Source of the DNA: Sarcophilus harrisii
Taxonomy: Eukaryota; Chordata; Mammalia; Dasyuromorphia; Dasyuridae
DNA length: 64,000 nt
Direction of reading: 5' to 3'
Assembly (NCBI RefSeq): GCF_902635505.1
Contig: NC_045428.1
Location: forward strand, 152,097,641 to 152,161,640
The notes beneath the pieces were generated by a model, which did not search any database, was not told the origin of the DNA, and worked only from the letters and a program-made list of their open reading frames with translations. Below are positions 9,950 through 20,340 of the stretch, piece after piece. Every line of letters begins with the position of its first letter. Positions within the stretch are counted from its first letter, which is position 1. Both the position numbers and the translations under genes were made by a program.

Positions 9950-11185
9950 TATCTAAACAGAAGGTTGAAAAATGGTAAATATGATAATCTACTTTTGAAA
10001 TATCTGATTTACCTTATCTCATCATGGGTCAGACATTATTAGTATAAGAATGAAGTTTCTACTCTTTTTCTCCCCTTTTAATTTTAAATCGGAAATGAAA
10101 ACCTATGATTTTTTTTAATTGTAGAGAAAATCAAACAAAAGAAATTAAAAACTTCATTTGTTACCATTTAGTTCATGCAAATCTTAAGTGTTTTTATGCA
10201 AACTGCTCTGAGCCATGTACTGGTGATATAATCTTATGACAAAGGACTATAAACAGATGTTCAGAGGATATTCAGAGGCATTAGTTTTCCAGAAAATGTG
10301 CTTAATATGCCTGGTTCTAGCATAAGCACACCTTTTGATTACCCTGAGCGGATGATAGGTCAAAATTTCAAGGTCTACCTAAAGTATGCATTACCTTGAG
10401 CACCTGTCATTAGCTAATTGTAATTATTGACCTTGAAAGAACTGGGAGTTGAACACAAGAAGGGCAATTCAGTAATAGACTATATTACTAGTATAGTCTA
10501 AAATGGATACAGAAGCATTAGGAATTCACAGTGGGCTACATTTCATGTACAAGGATGATGTCCATATTGGGACTCAATTGGTGGCAGGACAGGTTAGAAT
10601 GGGAACCATTAGAATTAGGAAACTAACCTGGAGTATTGTAAGTGATCAAGGAAGGACCCATATTGAGAGATAATGGGAAGACATATAATCAATTAAACAT
10701 TTTCAAAATGCACAGAGGAAGAAAAAATACAGAAGAAAACCTCAACAAATGAAAAACTCTTGTTAATATCTTTTAAAATTTGTACTTTAAAAAGTAATAC
10801 ACGAGAGTTTACTTTTTCTTATATAATTCTCTTGTTTTTTTTGTATGCTGAAATTTCTGCATTTATTGATAATAGTTGGATTGATTATTTAAAAAAAGAT
10901 GAAAGGTAGTCTAGTGTTAGGTAATCAGGAGAATTACATTAACAGATGATTGGCAGAAGTCTAATAGTGATCAGGGCTTAAAGATCCAGCTAGATGGATG
11001 AAATGAGGCAGGAGAGTATGATAGTACAAAGTTGGTAGAGACCTTGATAGGCAGGAACTTGGCATCAGGAAGGTCTGACAACAAGAAGTGAGAGTCTAGA
11101 CATAGTCCCAAGGATTGGTCTTTTACTCCAGACTGGACTAGCCAGAAAAAGCTAGTAAATTCCCACTAGCCACATAACTGGGCTA
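9950..11185. other. Repeat-poor DNA with possible conserved element
   Basis: No gene or named repeat is visible over 1.2 kb. The sub-interval at about 10190-10440 has balanced composition, ATGCAAA at its start and a CACCTGTCATTAGCTAATTG-TAATTATTGACCTTGAAAG cluster with two homeodomain-type TAAT cores plus an E-box-like CACCTG. That looks more like a regulatory element than decayed repeat, but conservation cannot be tested here. Confidence 0.3.
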
Positions 11186-11189
11186 GGGT

Positions 11190-11352
11190 CTTCTTGTTGT
11201 CCAGTTATGTCGAACTCTCTGTGAACCTATTTGAATTTTATCAACAAAGATACGAAAGTTGTTTGTCATTTCCTTCATTCATTTTACAAATGAGAACTTG
11301 AATCAAATTGGGTTAAATTCTCTATCGACTGCATGACTTAGTTGTCCTGGAG
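11190..11352 (-). repeat. MAR1-like SINE, partial
   Basis: CTTGTTGTCCAGTTATGTCGAACTCTCTGTGAACC, TTATCAACAAAGATACGAAAG and TTTTACAAATGAGAACTTGAA are the tail-to-core part of the antisense SINE. It is more diverged than most. Confidence 0.65.
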
Positions 11353-11880
11353 TGATGGTTAGGTGAAGATTCAAAAGACAAGAAAACTTTCAGGTCCTAA
11401 AAATAAAATACAAAATCTGAGTAGGACCACAGTGAGGGTCATATGATATTGAGATATTGCATCTAATCTCCCATTTCTTCTTTTCCTGTAGGTTTGCTTG
11501 GTCACAGGACTAAAGTAGGATTAAATGGTTTTTAGAAAAGGGTAAACAGATTCATCCCAACTAGGGGAATTTCATTAAACTAGAAAATGGAGTAAGAGCT
11601 CATTACAGATGTTTTGACACTGATTTACTTGAAATAAGTGTATTTACTTTATATTGCTTTCATCATAGTGATGACTGACTTTCAATGACTCATCCACATC
11701 CCTTGGATGGTTCCTTTAATGACAAATCATATGTGTTGCAAGATTATTGACAGGGTTTGGAAGAGTGTTTGCTTTTACCTTTTCTAGGGGAAGCAATTGA
11801 TCTGTACAGTTTAATTAAATTTGACAAATACTTAATAGATGATAGGAAGAAAATAAATCATCAAAGAAAACTGAGAAATA
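11353..11880. other. Unassigned DNA
   Basis: No gene or named repeat recognised. Confidence 0.4.
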
Positions 11881-11884
11881 GTGG

Positions 11885-12110
11885 ATAAATGACTAGAAAG
11901 AGGGCTAGGAGAGATGGAGCAGGAAGGAAGAAATGGCTGCAATGTCTAATGCTACATAAAGGTCAAAGATGATGAGAACTGAGAAAAGGTCTTTTCAACT
12001 AAGAATCAATATCAGTCTGGGAGAGTCCAATTTGAGGATATCAGTGAGGAACAAAACTAAATTGCAAGGAGTTAAGTAATGAGTGGATGATAAGGAAAAA
12101 AGCAACTGTT
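11885..12110 (-). repeat. L2 ORF2 fragment
   Basis: The plus strand reads like the reverse complement of L2 ORF2 (TGCTACATAAAGGTCAAAGATGATGAGAACTGAGAAAAGG, then AAATTGCAAGGAGTTAAGTAATGAGTGG), matching the well-known phrase GTCAAGNAGGATGAGGACTGAGAA. Confidence 0.6.
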
Positions 12111-12185
12111 TTTTTTTTCTTTTTTGGAAGGAGAATCTTTGATTTCATCAGTATAAGGAACTCCCATTGAGGAAACATTCTCTAT

Positions 12186-12400
12186 CAATGCAGATATTAA
12201 TCGATCAATAAATATTTATTAAGCACCTACTATTTGCCAGGGATTGGGCTAAATTCTGGGGATACAAAAAGAAGCAAAAGACAAGCTTCAGCTCTTGTGG
12301 AGCTTATAATATAACATGAGACACATAAAATATGTATATGCAAGCTACATACAGGAATAGGAAATAAATGGCAGTAAAATTAATGGATTTGGGGAAGGTT
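12186..12400 (-). repeat. L2 3' end
   Basis: GATCAATAAATATTTATTAAGCACCTACTATTTGCCAGGGATTGGGCTAAATTCTGGGGATACAAAAAGAAGC is one of the best-preserved antisense L2 3' termini in the window. It continues into GGAAAGGTTTCC-like L2 UTR. Confidence 0.8.
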
Positions 12401-12424
12401 TCCAGATATGTGCCTAATATGTAA

Positions 12425-12580
12425 TTTACACTCATGGAGAGTTGCTGGAGTCAATGAAAGGTAAAGTTATTTGCTCAGGGTCACTCAACCAGTGTGTCAT
12501 TTCTGTGTACGCAAAATTTGGATCTAGGTCTTTCTTTCTCTAAGGCTAGCTGTCTGTCCACTTTCATAAGCTGCTGTTAA
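12425..12580 (-). repeat. MIR
   Basis: GTAAAGTTATTTGCTCAGGGTCACTCAACCAG and TTTGGATCTAGGTCTTTCTTTCTCTAAGGC are antisense MIR core and head. Confidence 0.55.
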
Positions 12581-13595
12581 GTTTTGAGCATAGACTGTTG
12601 TCTAGAAATTTAGTTTTGAAAGTCAGAATAGATAGGAAAATAACTTGAGGCTCTAGCAGGGTCAAGGCTTGGTAGGAATCAAGCTTATCAGGCAGTCTCA
12701 TTTGGATCATGCTCCAATTCACTTTTCACGTTAAATGACAACTTCTGACTGAATTGTGTATCCTAAGCCACAAATTATGTATTCTAAGCCAATTCAACAA
12801 TTGTTAATCAAGCAACTACCTTGTTCAGGACATGAAAAATAATCTCCATTTGAATTTGAAATTAAATGTTTGTTACAAATACATGTTATGATCTTTGGTA
12901 GTTACTAATTTGTCTCAACTTTTTTTTCTTCATCTTTAGAAGTGAAGAATGAGACATTAATACTAACTTTAAAATATTTCCTTATGAAATGAATTGAAAA
13001 GCTGAATGAGGAACTTACCTTGTCAATAAGCATTCTCCTTTATAGGAAAACTCAATGTGTGGAATTTTTTCTAAAAGATTTGCAAAGTCCTTGATCATTT
13101 CTAGATATGTTTTCCTAGGAAGTTCTTAGTAGTGTTTGGCAGTAGAAATAGAAGCCTAGGTTGACTACTCGGTTCAGCTGCATGGAACTGCCTTGCCAGC
13201 TTCTCCTCATAAACACTTTCTTGTTCTATGCTCACAGTAAGGTGTCCAGAATCCAAATACTTTGGAGAGATCATATGATTCCAGCCTCCTCTCTCTATCA
13301 GCCTATTTGTAAGAAAGGATTTGTTAGACATTGTAAAGTCTGTTCCAGAATATAAAGTGATGTATGAATATGTTTATGCCCCTTTCTTCAGAAAGGATCA
13401 TCTTATTCATTGAGAGGAAGATCTGAAATGGCTTGAGGTAAAAGGCATTTCATACATCAACAATCAGAATAACCTCAGATTTTTCCTTGCATCTGCTTTT
13501 CCCTCTATCTCCTACAGTAACAATTAAAATAATTTCTACATTTCTGCTTTCATTTTAAAAACATTGTGCATGTTTGGCTTCCCTATCCTGCTCAT
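12581..13595. other. Unassigned DNA
   Basis: Short frames on both strands at 13101-13355 show no domain and no coding signature. No repeat family was recognised, apart from a possible L2 scrap at 12790-12840. Confidence 0.35.
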
Positions 13596-13599
13596 ACCA

Positions 13600-13795
13600 T
13601 GCCCACCAGCTGAAACCAATCTTTGTCTCTTTGTATTACTCCTATCTTTTTGTTTAGACTTTTCTTATGCACTGTTTTCATTCTCTCTTATATTTATATA
13701 TTTTTTTGTTATAGGGGAATTCTTTCAGATGAGATGGGGGTGGTATTACCAAATTCAGGTGACATATAACAAAAGATATTAATAAAATTATTAGG
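13600..13795 (+). repeat. LINE 3'-end fragment
   Basis: The terminus GGTGACATATAACAAAAGATATTAATAAAATT matches the end of the LINE at 46880-47905 (GGGATGTAAAAAACAAAAGATC). Upstream TTTTTTTGTTATAGGGGAATTC fits the same 3' UTR. Probably an older L1 family. Confidence 0.4.
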
Positions 13796-13879
13796 AGAAT
13801 CCACTAGATATAGATATCAAATAGATATATCTTTCTCACATATCACTTCTTTCCTGAATTTCATCTGATAACTTTAGGA

Positions 13880-14075
13880 AATAAAGTACCACTATGGGGT
13901 GGAACCAGCACTGGTCTCAGAGTTAGATATGCTGGTTAAAATACCATCTCAGACACACACTAGTGATATTACTTTTATGCTCTAATGTCTTCATTTGTAA
14001 AATGGACAATAAATACATTTACTCCTTAGAAGTATGAGAAGTGCTATATATGTCTATGAATTACTATTCTTGATC
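13880..14075 (+). repeat. CORE-SINE
   Basis: ATGGGGTGGAACCAGCACTGG, CCATCTCAGACACACACTAG, TCTTCATTTGTAAAATGGACAATAA and GTGCTATATATGTCTATGAATTACTATT follow the CORE-SINE order in sense. Confidence 0.65.
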
Positions 14076-14234
14076 TCCTTTGTGGACCTTTTCCCCCTGC
14101 TATACCTTAAGTATAGACTTTTCTTTTATTCTTCTGTATTTAGCTATATTCCAATCATATTTTAATCTACTTTAGGCTGACCTTGGGAGTTTTGCATTTA
14201 CCCAAAGTAGCTAGGAATCTCTGTTTCTTCTAGT

Positions 14235-14475
14235 TTAGCAAATTAAGTACTAGACTAGGAATCTGGAAAAACTGGGTTCAAATGCTCTCTAGGTCTGCCA
14301 CTTAGGCACTGCATTTTGGTTATGGACAAATTATTTATCTTGGTGAGCCTCAGTTTTCTCACTTTAAAAGGGGTGAGGGTAATAATGAATGTAGTGTCTA
14401 CCTTGTCAAATTCAACTGATAAAATATTTTAAACACTGCAAACTCCAAAGTTTTATATAAATGTCATTTTTTATT
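14235..14475 (+). repeat. CORE-SINE/MIR
   Basis: ACTAGACTAGGAATCTGG, GGGTTCAAATGCTCTC, CTCAGTTTTCTCACTTTAAAAGG, GTAATAATGAATGTAGTGTC and TTATATAAATGTCATTTTTTATT are successive head, core and tail motifs. Confidence 0.65.
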
Positions 14476-14479
14476 CACT

Positions 14480-15650
14480 ATGCATAGAGTTTATTTTTTT
14501 GAGGGGAGAAAGATAAAGTGGGAAAGGAGGGAAGGGAGAGATATTACAAATGATGTTAGAAGTGGAGGCTTTTGCAACCAAGAAAATGTACTTTTCCTGA
14601 AACTGTTGGGTAAAAGCTTTCTCATTCAGGGTGCACAGTGCAAGCTAGCAAATAGTTGAATATTCATTGTTTTCTGTTGTAGCTGTTGCTTAGGAAAATA
14701 GGATCATACAACCCAATGTCACGTAAGTGAGTGAAGAATGAGTAATAGATGCCCTTGTGAATAGCATATTAGTGGTTTTATAATATATAATAATCTTTAC
14801 ATGGAGACTGCTTTACTATAAAAACAATCATCTCAGTACAAATTGTCTCAATAGGTTTATTGTGATTGCTTCAGATCAAGGATCAAATTTAGTTACATAA
14901 GTGGCTGGTAAGGAAGGTACTTGTTCTTACGTTGGCAGTAGTTTGCCAAATCTTGATTTTTTCCAGCCATGGTGCTGTGGCTGATGATGGCTATTTTAAG
15001 TAAGTATACAAATATTAAAGGAAACAGATAGCAGGGAAATGATGCCCATTTCCTTTTCTTGGGAGCAGGAAGGCTGATGACAGAGAATTGCATTATATAT
15101 AATTATGTCTGGGGAAGATTATCAAATCATGATGATTTTTGTGTTTTCATTGGAAAAGCCATAGGCACAGAAAATTTCTGAGCGGTTTATAAGCAGTTTT
15201 CATATTATGCATTACTCAGAGTAAATGGCTCTTGCATATCAGCAATATAACTAGGTTGGGATAATGGAGATTCTTCATTCACCTTACGGAGGATGACAAC
15301 AACAATGTGCTGGGCAAGCTTCTTTTAATTGCCCTAGCTACCAAATCCTTTTTATTGTAGTTGTTGTCTCTTCAGAAGTTTAGTAACTTCACAGTGTCTT
15401 GAGGTACTTTGTGATTGCAATTTAGGAGATCCTTCCCTCCTTTTCTCATGAGCTCCCACCCTGTCCTGCTACTTTGCTAAGATACAAAATTGCTAGTTAT
15501 GGCTCACTTCATTACAAATGAGTTTGAACCTTTCTTCATTTCGTACATGTTGCCCTAGGTGCTTAGCTAATGGTGTGTAAAGCAATAGATCACTTTTAGA
15601 AAAGGAGTGACATGGAATTAGTGATAAATGGGCTTTAATTTTGATTGTTT
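14480..15650. other. Repeat-poor unassigned DNA
   Basis: Over 1.1 kb I recognise no repeat. The part from about 14840 to 15460 is less AT-skewed and keeps a few CpGs (GAGCGGTT, TTACGGAGG). It could contain conserved noncoding sequence. No convincing exon is seen. Confidence 0.3.
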
Positions 15651-15657
15651 CAGTTTT

Positions 15658-15920
15658 ATTGGCAGTTAGGTGAAACAGTGGATAGGACTCTGGACCTCAG
15701 CTCATGAAGACCTGATTTCAAGTGTGGCCTCAGACACTTACTAGCTGTGTCACCCTGGGCATGTCTCTTAATTGCTATCTGCCTCAGTTTCCTTAATTGT
15801 GAAATGGCAATAATAATATCACTTACTATCCTGGCATTGTTGTGAGGATAAAATGTGATAACATTTGTAAAGTGATTTACAAAACTTAAAACTATATAAA
15901 TGTTAGTTATTATTGTTAAT
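15658..15920 (+). repeat. CORE-SINE, nearly full length
   Basis: GGCAGTTAGGTGAAACAGTGGATAGGACTCTGGACC head, GTGTGGCCTCAGACACTTACTAGCTGTGTCACCCTGGGC, CAGTTTCCTTAATTGTGAAATGGCAATAATAATATC, TTGTTGTGAGGATAAAATGTG and the ATATAAATGTTAGTTATTATTG tail. It is the best example of this family in the window. Confidence 0.85.
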
Positions 15921-16054
15921 GAATCTGATCACAACGTGAAAGCAATTATTTGACTTTGTAAGTTTCTCTTCTTCCTTGTTACTCTTTAGAGTAGTTTACA
16001 TACTTCATATACAGAGTAACTTACACAGTTTGCTGAATTGAAGTCCTATGTTCA

Positions 16055-16145
16055 AAAATAAGTTTTTGTTAAGCATTTTACTATGCACAAAATACTAGGA
16101 ATAGAAAAACAAAATGAAAAACTGTCTTAGTTTTAAAGAGCTAAA
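16055..16145 (-). repeat. L2 3' end, diverged
   Basis: AAGTTTTTGTTAAGCATTTTACTATGCACAAAATACTAGGAATAGAAAAACAAA corresponds to the antisense L2 terminus. Confidence 0.55.
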
Positions 16146-16149
16146 TTCG

Positions 16150-16372
16150 AGTGTACTGGGCCCATTTCAATCTGCTGGAGGCAGTCAATTGTTAAATTTT
16201 TAATGAAAATCAGCAAATACTACAAATCAGGGCTTAATTTATTGTTTTTTTGATTGCTAGATTGAAGAAAGTGGTAGAAAAATAATAATGGATATTAAAC
16301 TTAAAAATGTGTCATGAATTTTTTTTTTTTTTTTGCTGAGAAGCAGTTAAAATATTCACCAGCAAAACGCTG
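16150..16372. mobile_element. hAT MITE (MER33-like), copy 3
   Basis: GGAGGCAGTCAATTGTTAAATTTTTAATG, GCAAATACTACAAATCAGGGCTTAATTTATTG, GATTGCTAGATTGAAGAAAGTGGTAG and ATTAAACTTAAAAATGTGTCATGAATT are shared with copies 1 and 2. The right end TTCACCAGCAAAACGCTG is a decayed inverted repeat. A run of about 16 T interrupts it. Confidence 0.6.
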
Positions 16373-16439
16373 AAAACTTTTATTCTACCGAAGAGATATA
16401 TTTACCAGATAAAGAAATATATAATTTGATGAGCTATGA

Positions 16440-18480
16440 GGATAAGGAAAGACTTTCTTTAAGAGATAGCATATGACTTTGAAAGATGATAGAATTCATT
16501 CTAGAAAGGAGAAGTGGTCTGTATAAAGAAAGGCATGGAGGTGGGAGATGAGACAATGGGGCTTAGGGGAACAGCTAGTAGACTATTTTGGTTAGAAGAA
16601 GGCCTTTCTGTGAAATAAATCCAAGAAAATATCTGGAGATAGTTTGTAAAGGTATTTAGATACTGAATCAAGGGGTTGCAATTTTATCTTAGAGGCAATA
16701 GGAGGCTCTAAAGCTTCTTAAGCAGGGGAATGACATATGCTTTCAGAAGATGATTTTGCTAGCTGTATAAAAGATGAATTGGGGTGGTGAAAGACTTCTA
16801 ACAGAGATCAATTAGGAAGCTATTATAGTTATCTAAATGAAAGGTGATAAGGGCCTGATCTTGGATGGTGACCACATATGTTGAGAGAAAGGGATTGATG
16901 GGAAATATACTGTGGAAGTTGCATTGGTAAGACTTACCAATTAACTGGTTATAGGGGGAGTTGAAGGAAAATCATAATTTTGAGGATTATGTGGAGATTG
17001 TAAATCTGAGTATCAGAAAAAAAACAGAATCAGAATTTGAAAATTTGGAAGGGCTTCCCAACCCAACCCAAAGGAATCTCCAAAGGAACATAATTGAGAA
17101 GTGATTATCCAGCTTCTACTTGAAGACTTCCAAGTGGGGAGGAGTCCATCACTTCTAGGGGTAACTCATTCCATATTTGGACATCCATAATTATTAAGAA
17201 GCATTTTCTGAAACCAGTCCCAAATTTACCACTTTGTAATTTCATTCCAACAGAACAAGCTTAATCCTTTCTTCATATGACAGCCCTTGAATACACCTAT
17301 TATGTCAAAACAAGTCTTCTGTTCAGGTCAATAATCTTCTCAAACTGTAAGGTTTCCAGAACCGAAGACAATACTCTAAATGAGATTTGTTGAAGACAGG
17401 GTATAGTGAAACACTTATTGACCAATTTCTAAAAGCTGTGTCCCTTTTAATGCAACACATGTTTGCATTTGCCTTTTTAGCTTTCATATCACACTCCTAA
17501 CTCATACTGAGCTTGCAGTTCACTAAAATACTCAGATCCTTTTTATAACAACTACTATCTATGTACTACTATCTTTGTCTCCCCTATCTCATGCCTGTGA
17601 ATATTATTTTTTATACCCAAGTATAGCTTTACATTTATTATATTGAATTTCATCTTACTAGATTTAGCTCAGTGTTCTAACTTTCAAGATCTTTTATTTG
17701 TCTAGTGAGCTAGCTATCTCTCCCAACTTTGTGTCATTTGACTATTTGATAAACATACTATTTACATTTTTATTCATGACAGTGACAAAGACATTTGTGA
17801 ATTGAGAAAATGCCTACATCAGATACCCATACATTTAGAGGAAGGCAGGTGCAGGCAGGGGAAGATAACATTCTCTTTTGAACATTTTGAGTTTGAAATG
17901 CCTTCAGGAAAACAGATCTGCCAAGCAGAAGAACTGGTGGAATTGATGAGAGAATTAAGGCTAAGGAGTCATCTGCATAAAGGTAATAATTGAATTTGTT
18001 ATTTTTATGAGACTACTGAGAAAAAAAAATGTAACATAACTAGAGAAGATGACCCAACACAGCCTGGACTAAGACAAAGTGGAAAGAAATTTGGAGATAA
18101 AGTAGGAGAGAAGTGTCAAAAGACACGAGCAGAGATAGTATCTAGGAATAAGGAATAGTTATCAGGCTCAAAAGCTATATAGAGGCAGCAAAAAGGATGA
18201 GGACTAAAAAAAAAAAATTGAACAATGAAGATCTCTTTGGCAAGTACAGTTTTAGTGGGTGAAACTATAGGGGTTATATGCAAAAGGAAAGAAGAATGTG
18301 GCCAGTTTTGTAGACAATTGTTTTCTAGGATAAGACTATGAAAGGGATGAGTAACATGAAAGTATCTTAAAATAGTGTAAGGCTCAAATGGAATGTTTCA
18401 AGGGATTAGAGACACCTGGCCATGTTTGGCTAGCCATGAATAAGGAGAGTTAAAGATTAGGAAGAGGGAGTTAGAGATGG
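16440..18480 (-). repeat. L2 LINE ORF2 region, split by L3/CR1
   Basis: The plus strand is the reverse complement of L2 ORF2. At 16500-17020: GAGGTGGGAGATGAGACAATGG, TTAAGCAGGGGAATGACATATGC, TAGGAAGCTATTATAGTTATC, GGTGATAAGGGCCTGATCTTGGATGGTG. The same element resumes at 17800-18480: GAACATTTTGAGTTTGAAATGCC, AGGAGTCATCTGCATAAAGG, GAGGCAGCAAAAAGGATGAGGAC. The L3/CR1 copy lies between the two parts. Strongly diverged, no open frame; among the oldest layers here. Confidence 0.65.
17028..17800 (-). repeat. L3/CR1 LINE nested in L2
   Basis: The plus strand gives the antisense CR1/L3 3' region: CCAGCTTCTACTTGAAGACTTCCAAGTGGGGAGGAG, AACTCATTCCATATTTGGACA, GAACAAGCTTAATCCTTTCTTC, ATATGACAGCCCTTGAATAC, CAATACTCTAAATGAGATTTG, TGAATTTCATCTTACTAGATT, CTCTCCCAACTTTGTGTCATTTG. 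The 3' end is at the left, with a decayed CR1-like terminus at about 17030-17100. Confidence 0.75.
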
Positions 18481-18484
18481 TTCG

Positions 18485-18872
18485 ACGACAGAAATAGAGG
18501 GGTTGGAATTAGCCAGGAGAAAAGCCACCTTTTCTCAGAGATGGCAAGAAATTCTAAGAGGTGACTGACAATGGAGGCTGTAAAAAGTTCTATACTTACA
18601 AATCACTCTATACAAACAAGATAGTCTGGGACTTGGTTATGCCTAATAATAGCCAGATGGGCTTCTTCCTGACAAGGGAAATAAGTTCAAAGTCCACATC
18701 AGTGTCTCTGAATATAGTTCCTGAATGTGCTGCAGGTATCCACCCATATAAAGTTAAGCCATTGAAGTTCTGGTGGCATCATTCCAGTGAATTAGATTAT
18801 CTGGAGGCTTTGGAGCAATAGATTAGGGCTGGAGGAGAGGAGGCCTTCAAACCTAATATCTGAAATAGGTTT
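18485..18872. other. Unassigned DNA with an 86-codon frame
   Basis: A plus-strand frame at 18561-18821 is open for 86 codons but shows no recognisable domain, no splice context I trust and no codon bias. It may be chance or part of a decayed repeat. Confidence 0.3.
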
Positions 18873-18888
18873 AGATTAGGACATACAA

Positions 18889-19106
18889 CTTATTGTGTAT
18901 CTAATTTATATTTTAATATATTTAACATCTACTGGTCATCCTGCCATCTAGGGGAGGGGGTGGGGGGGTAAGAGGTGAAAAATTGGAACAAGAGGTTTGG
19001 CAATTGTTAATGCTGTAAAGTTATACATGCATATATCCTGTAAATAAAAGGCTATTAAAAAAATAAATAAATAAAATTAAAAAAAACAACAACAACAAAA
19101 AAAACA
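18889..19106 (+). mobile_element. Young L1 3'-end insertion with perfect duplication
   Basis: This 218-bp insertion is the sense 3' end of the same L1 subfamily as 48300-53345: CATCTACTGGTCATCCTGCCATCTAGGGGAGGGGG, GGCAATTGTTAATGCTGTAAAG, TTATACATGCATATATCCTG, TAAATAAAAGGCTATT and an A-rich tail. The 16-bp sequence AGATTAGGACATACAA flanks it perfectly at 18873-18888 and 19107-19122, so target-primed insertion is clear and fairly recent. Confidence 0.9.
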
Positions 19107-19139
19107 AGATTAGGACATACAAGCTCACCTGGAAAATGA

Positions 19140-19675
19140 CCAATCAATTAATCAATCAGTAAGCATTTATTAAGTGTTTACTATAATGTCTGGACTAGCT
19201 CCCTGGAGGGCCTCAGGATCAGCCAGAGTTAGGATAAATCAAAGTCCTTGGTCTTTAGGGGGAGAAGTGAAGGAGGCAGGTAAGCTGCCATGCAGCTTGC
19301 CAAAGATGTATCCTGGATTCTGGAGTCCAGAGTCTCCAGTCTCTCTCCTCCTAGTCCTGCTGCTGTGCCTCTGACTTCTCTCCCCTCTAATCTTTTCTAC
19401 TATTACCTCACTACCACCCATTCAGCAAGTGCCAATCATGAGGAGAGTCATCATCTAAATATATGGTAATAGAGCGATTATCTTATATCGAATAGATAAT
19501 TAGCCTTAAGTGCTCTCTTGTCTGATTCAAGCATACCTTTTTCAGAGTTTCAGCCCTCTACAATTTACTATATGCCAGACACTGTGCTAAAGGCTAGAGA
19601 GGCAAAAAGAGAGTGCCTGTCTTCATGGAGCTTACAATCTAATGGGGGTGATAATAAACAAATAAATATGAAATA
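19140..19675 (-). repeat. L2 3' end split by an LTR-like block
   Basis: ATCAATCAGTAAGCATTTATTAAGTGTTTACTATA (19151-19186) continues at about 19563 with TTTACTATATGCCAGACACTGTGCTAAAGGC … GGAGCTTACAATCTAATGGGGG. Together they form one antisense L2 3' end. Confidence 0.75.
19188..19562. mobile_element. LTR-like fossil (possible solo LTR)
   Basis: A block of about 375 bp begins TGTCTGGAC and ends close to CTACA, which fits TG…CA LTR termini. It interrupts the L2 3' end, and TTTACTATA is present at both of its edges. It has LTR-like mixed composition and no long reading frame. No internal retroviral region is attached. The family is not identified; a solo LTR of moderate age is the best guess, and orientation is uncertain. 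Confidence 0.4.
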
Positions 19676-19929
19676 GGCTAATTACACTATAATTAATAAA
19701 TAACAAGAGGGAGAGTTCCTTGATTCATCAGTGAAATACAATTTAGAATATTTCATTATAAACTCAATGTTATAAATGATTAACAACTGGAATTCCGAAC
19801 AGTGTAAAGAAATTTCAATTTTGAGTCCTTTCTGGAGAAGCAATATGAAACAAAGGCTGTCTTCTGTCCAGCAGACTATAAGGAACAACAATAACAAAAA
19901 TATAGGAAAAAGTTTAAGAAGTTTGGATG

Positions 19930-20340
19930 TATTTGATCCAAATGTTAATGGATGTTGCTGGTCTTAAAGATGCTGCTCTTCACTGAACTTTTTCCGGACA
20001 TGTGAATTCGAGCAGTATGGATTAATGCGTGACTGGCAATTCCTTCGAAGCTGATTGAATGCATGGTCTATCTTTGAATGGCAAATGTACCTAATGGCTG
20101 CAGGGCACATTGTTAATGTGAAGCCCTGTCTTTTAACTGACTGATGAGCTGATGGTTTTGCTCAAAAGAAGTCATTCTGGGTTGGAATTCTTCGTGCCAG
20201 AAGTGCAGCTGTCTGTTGTTGTTCTGTCTCTGGCTTCGCATGAACTACCAATATTGATATAACCGTGGCTTATTATTCTTCAATGGGGTCTTTAAAGCAT
20301 GCATTCTAATTGACTTGTACTTCTGTGACCTCCTTTAGTT
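19930..20340. promoter_or_regulatory. Candidate conserved noncoding element
   Basis: A repeat-free block with balanced composition that keeps about eight CpGs (for example in TTCCGGAC, ATTCGAGC, ATGCGTGAC, CTTCGAAG, TTCGTGCC, TTCGCATG, AACCGTGG) in a window where CpG is otherwise rare. No open frame or splice sites explain it. Retained CpGs in unmethylated or constrained sequence are typical of enhancers and ultraconserved elements. This is inference from composition only. Confidence 0.3.

Noticed and set aside
12601-13355. Overlapping frames at 13101-13355 as exon
   Set aside because: Frames are short, on both strands, and lack splice or domain support.
18561-18821. 86-codon frame as a gene
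   Set aside because: No domain, no codon bias evident, and it sits in repeat debris.
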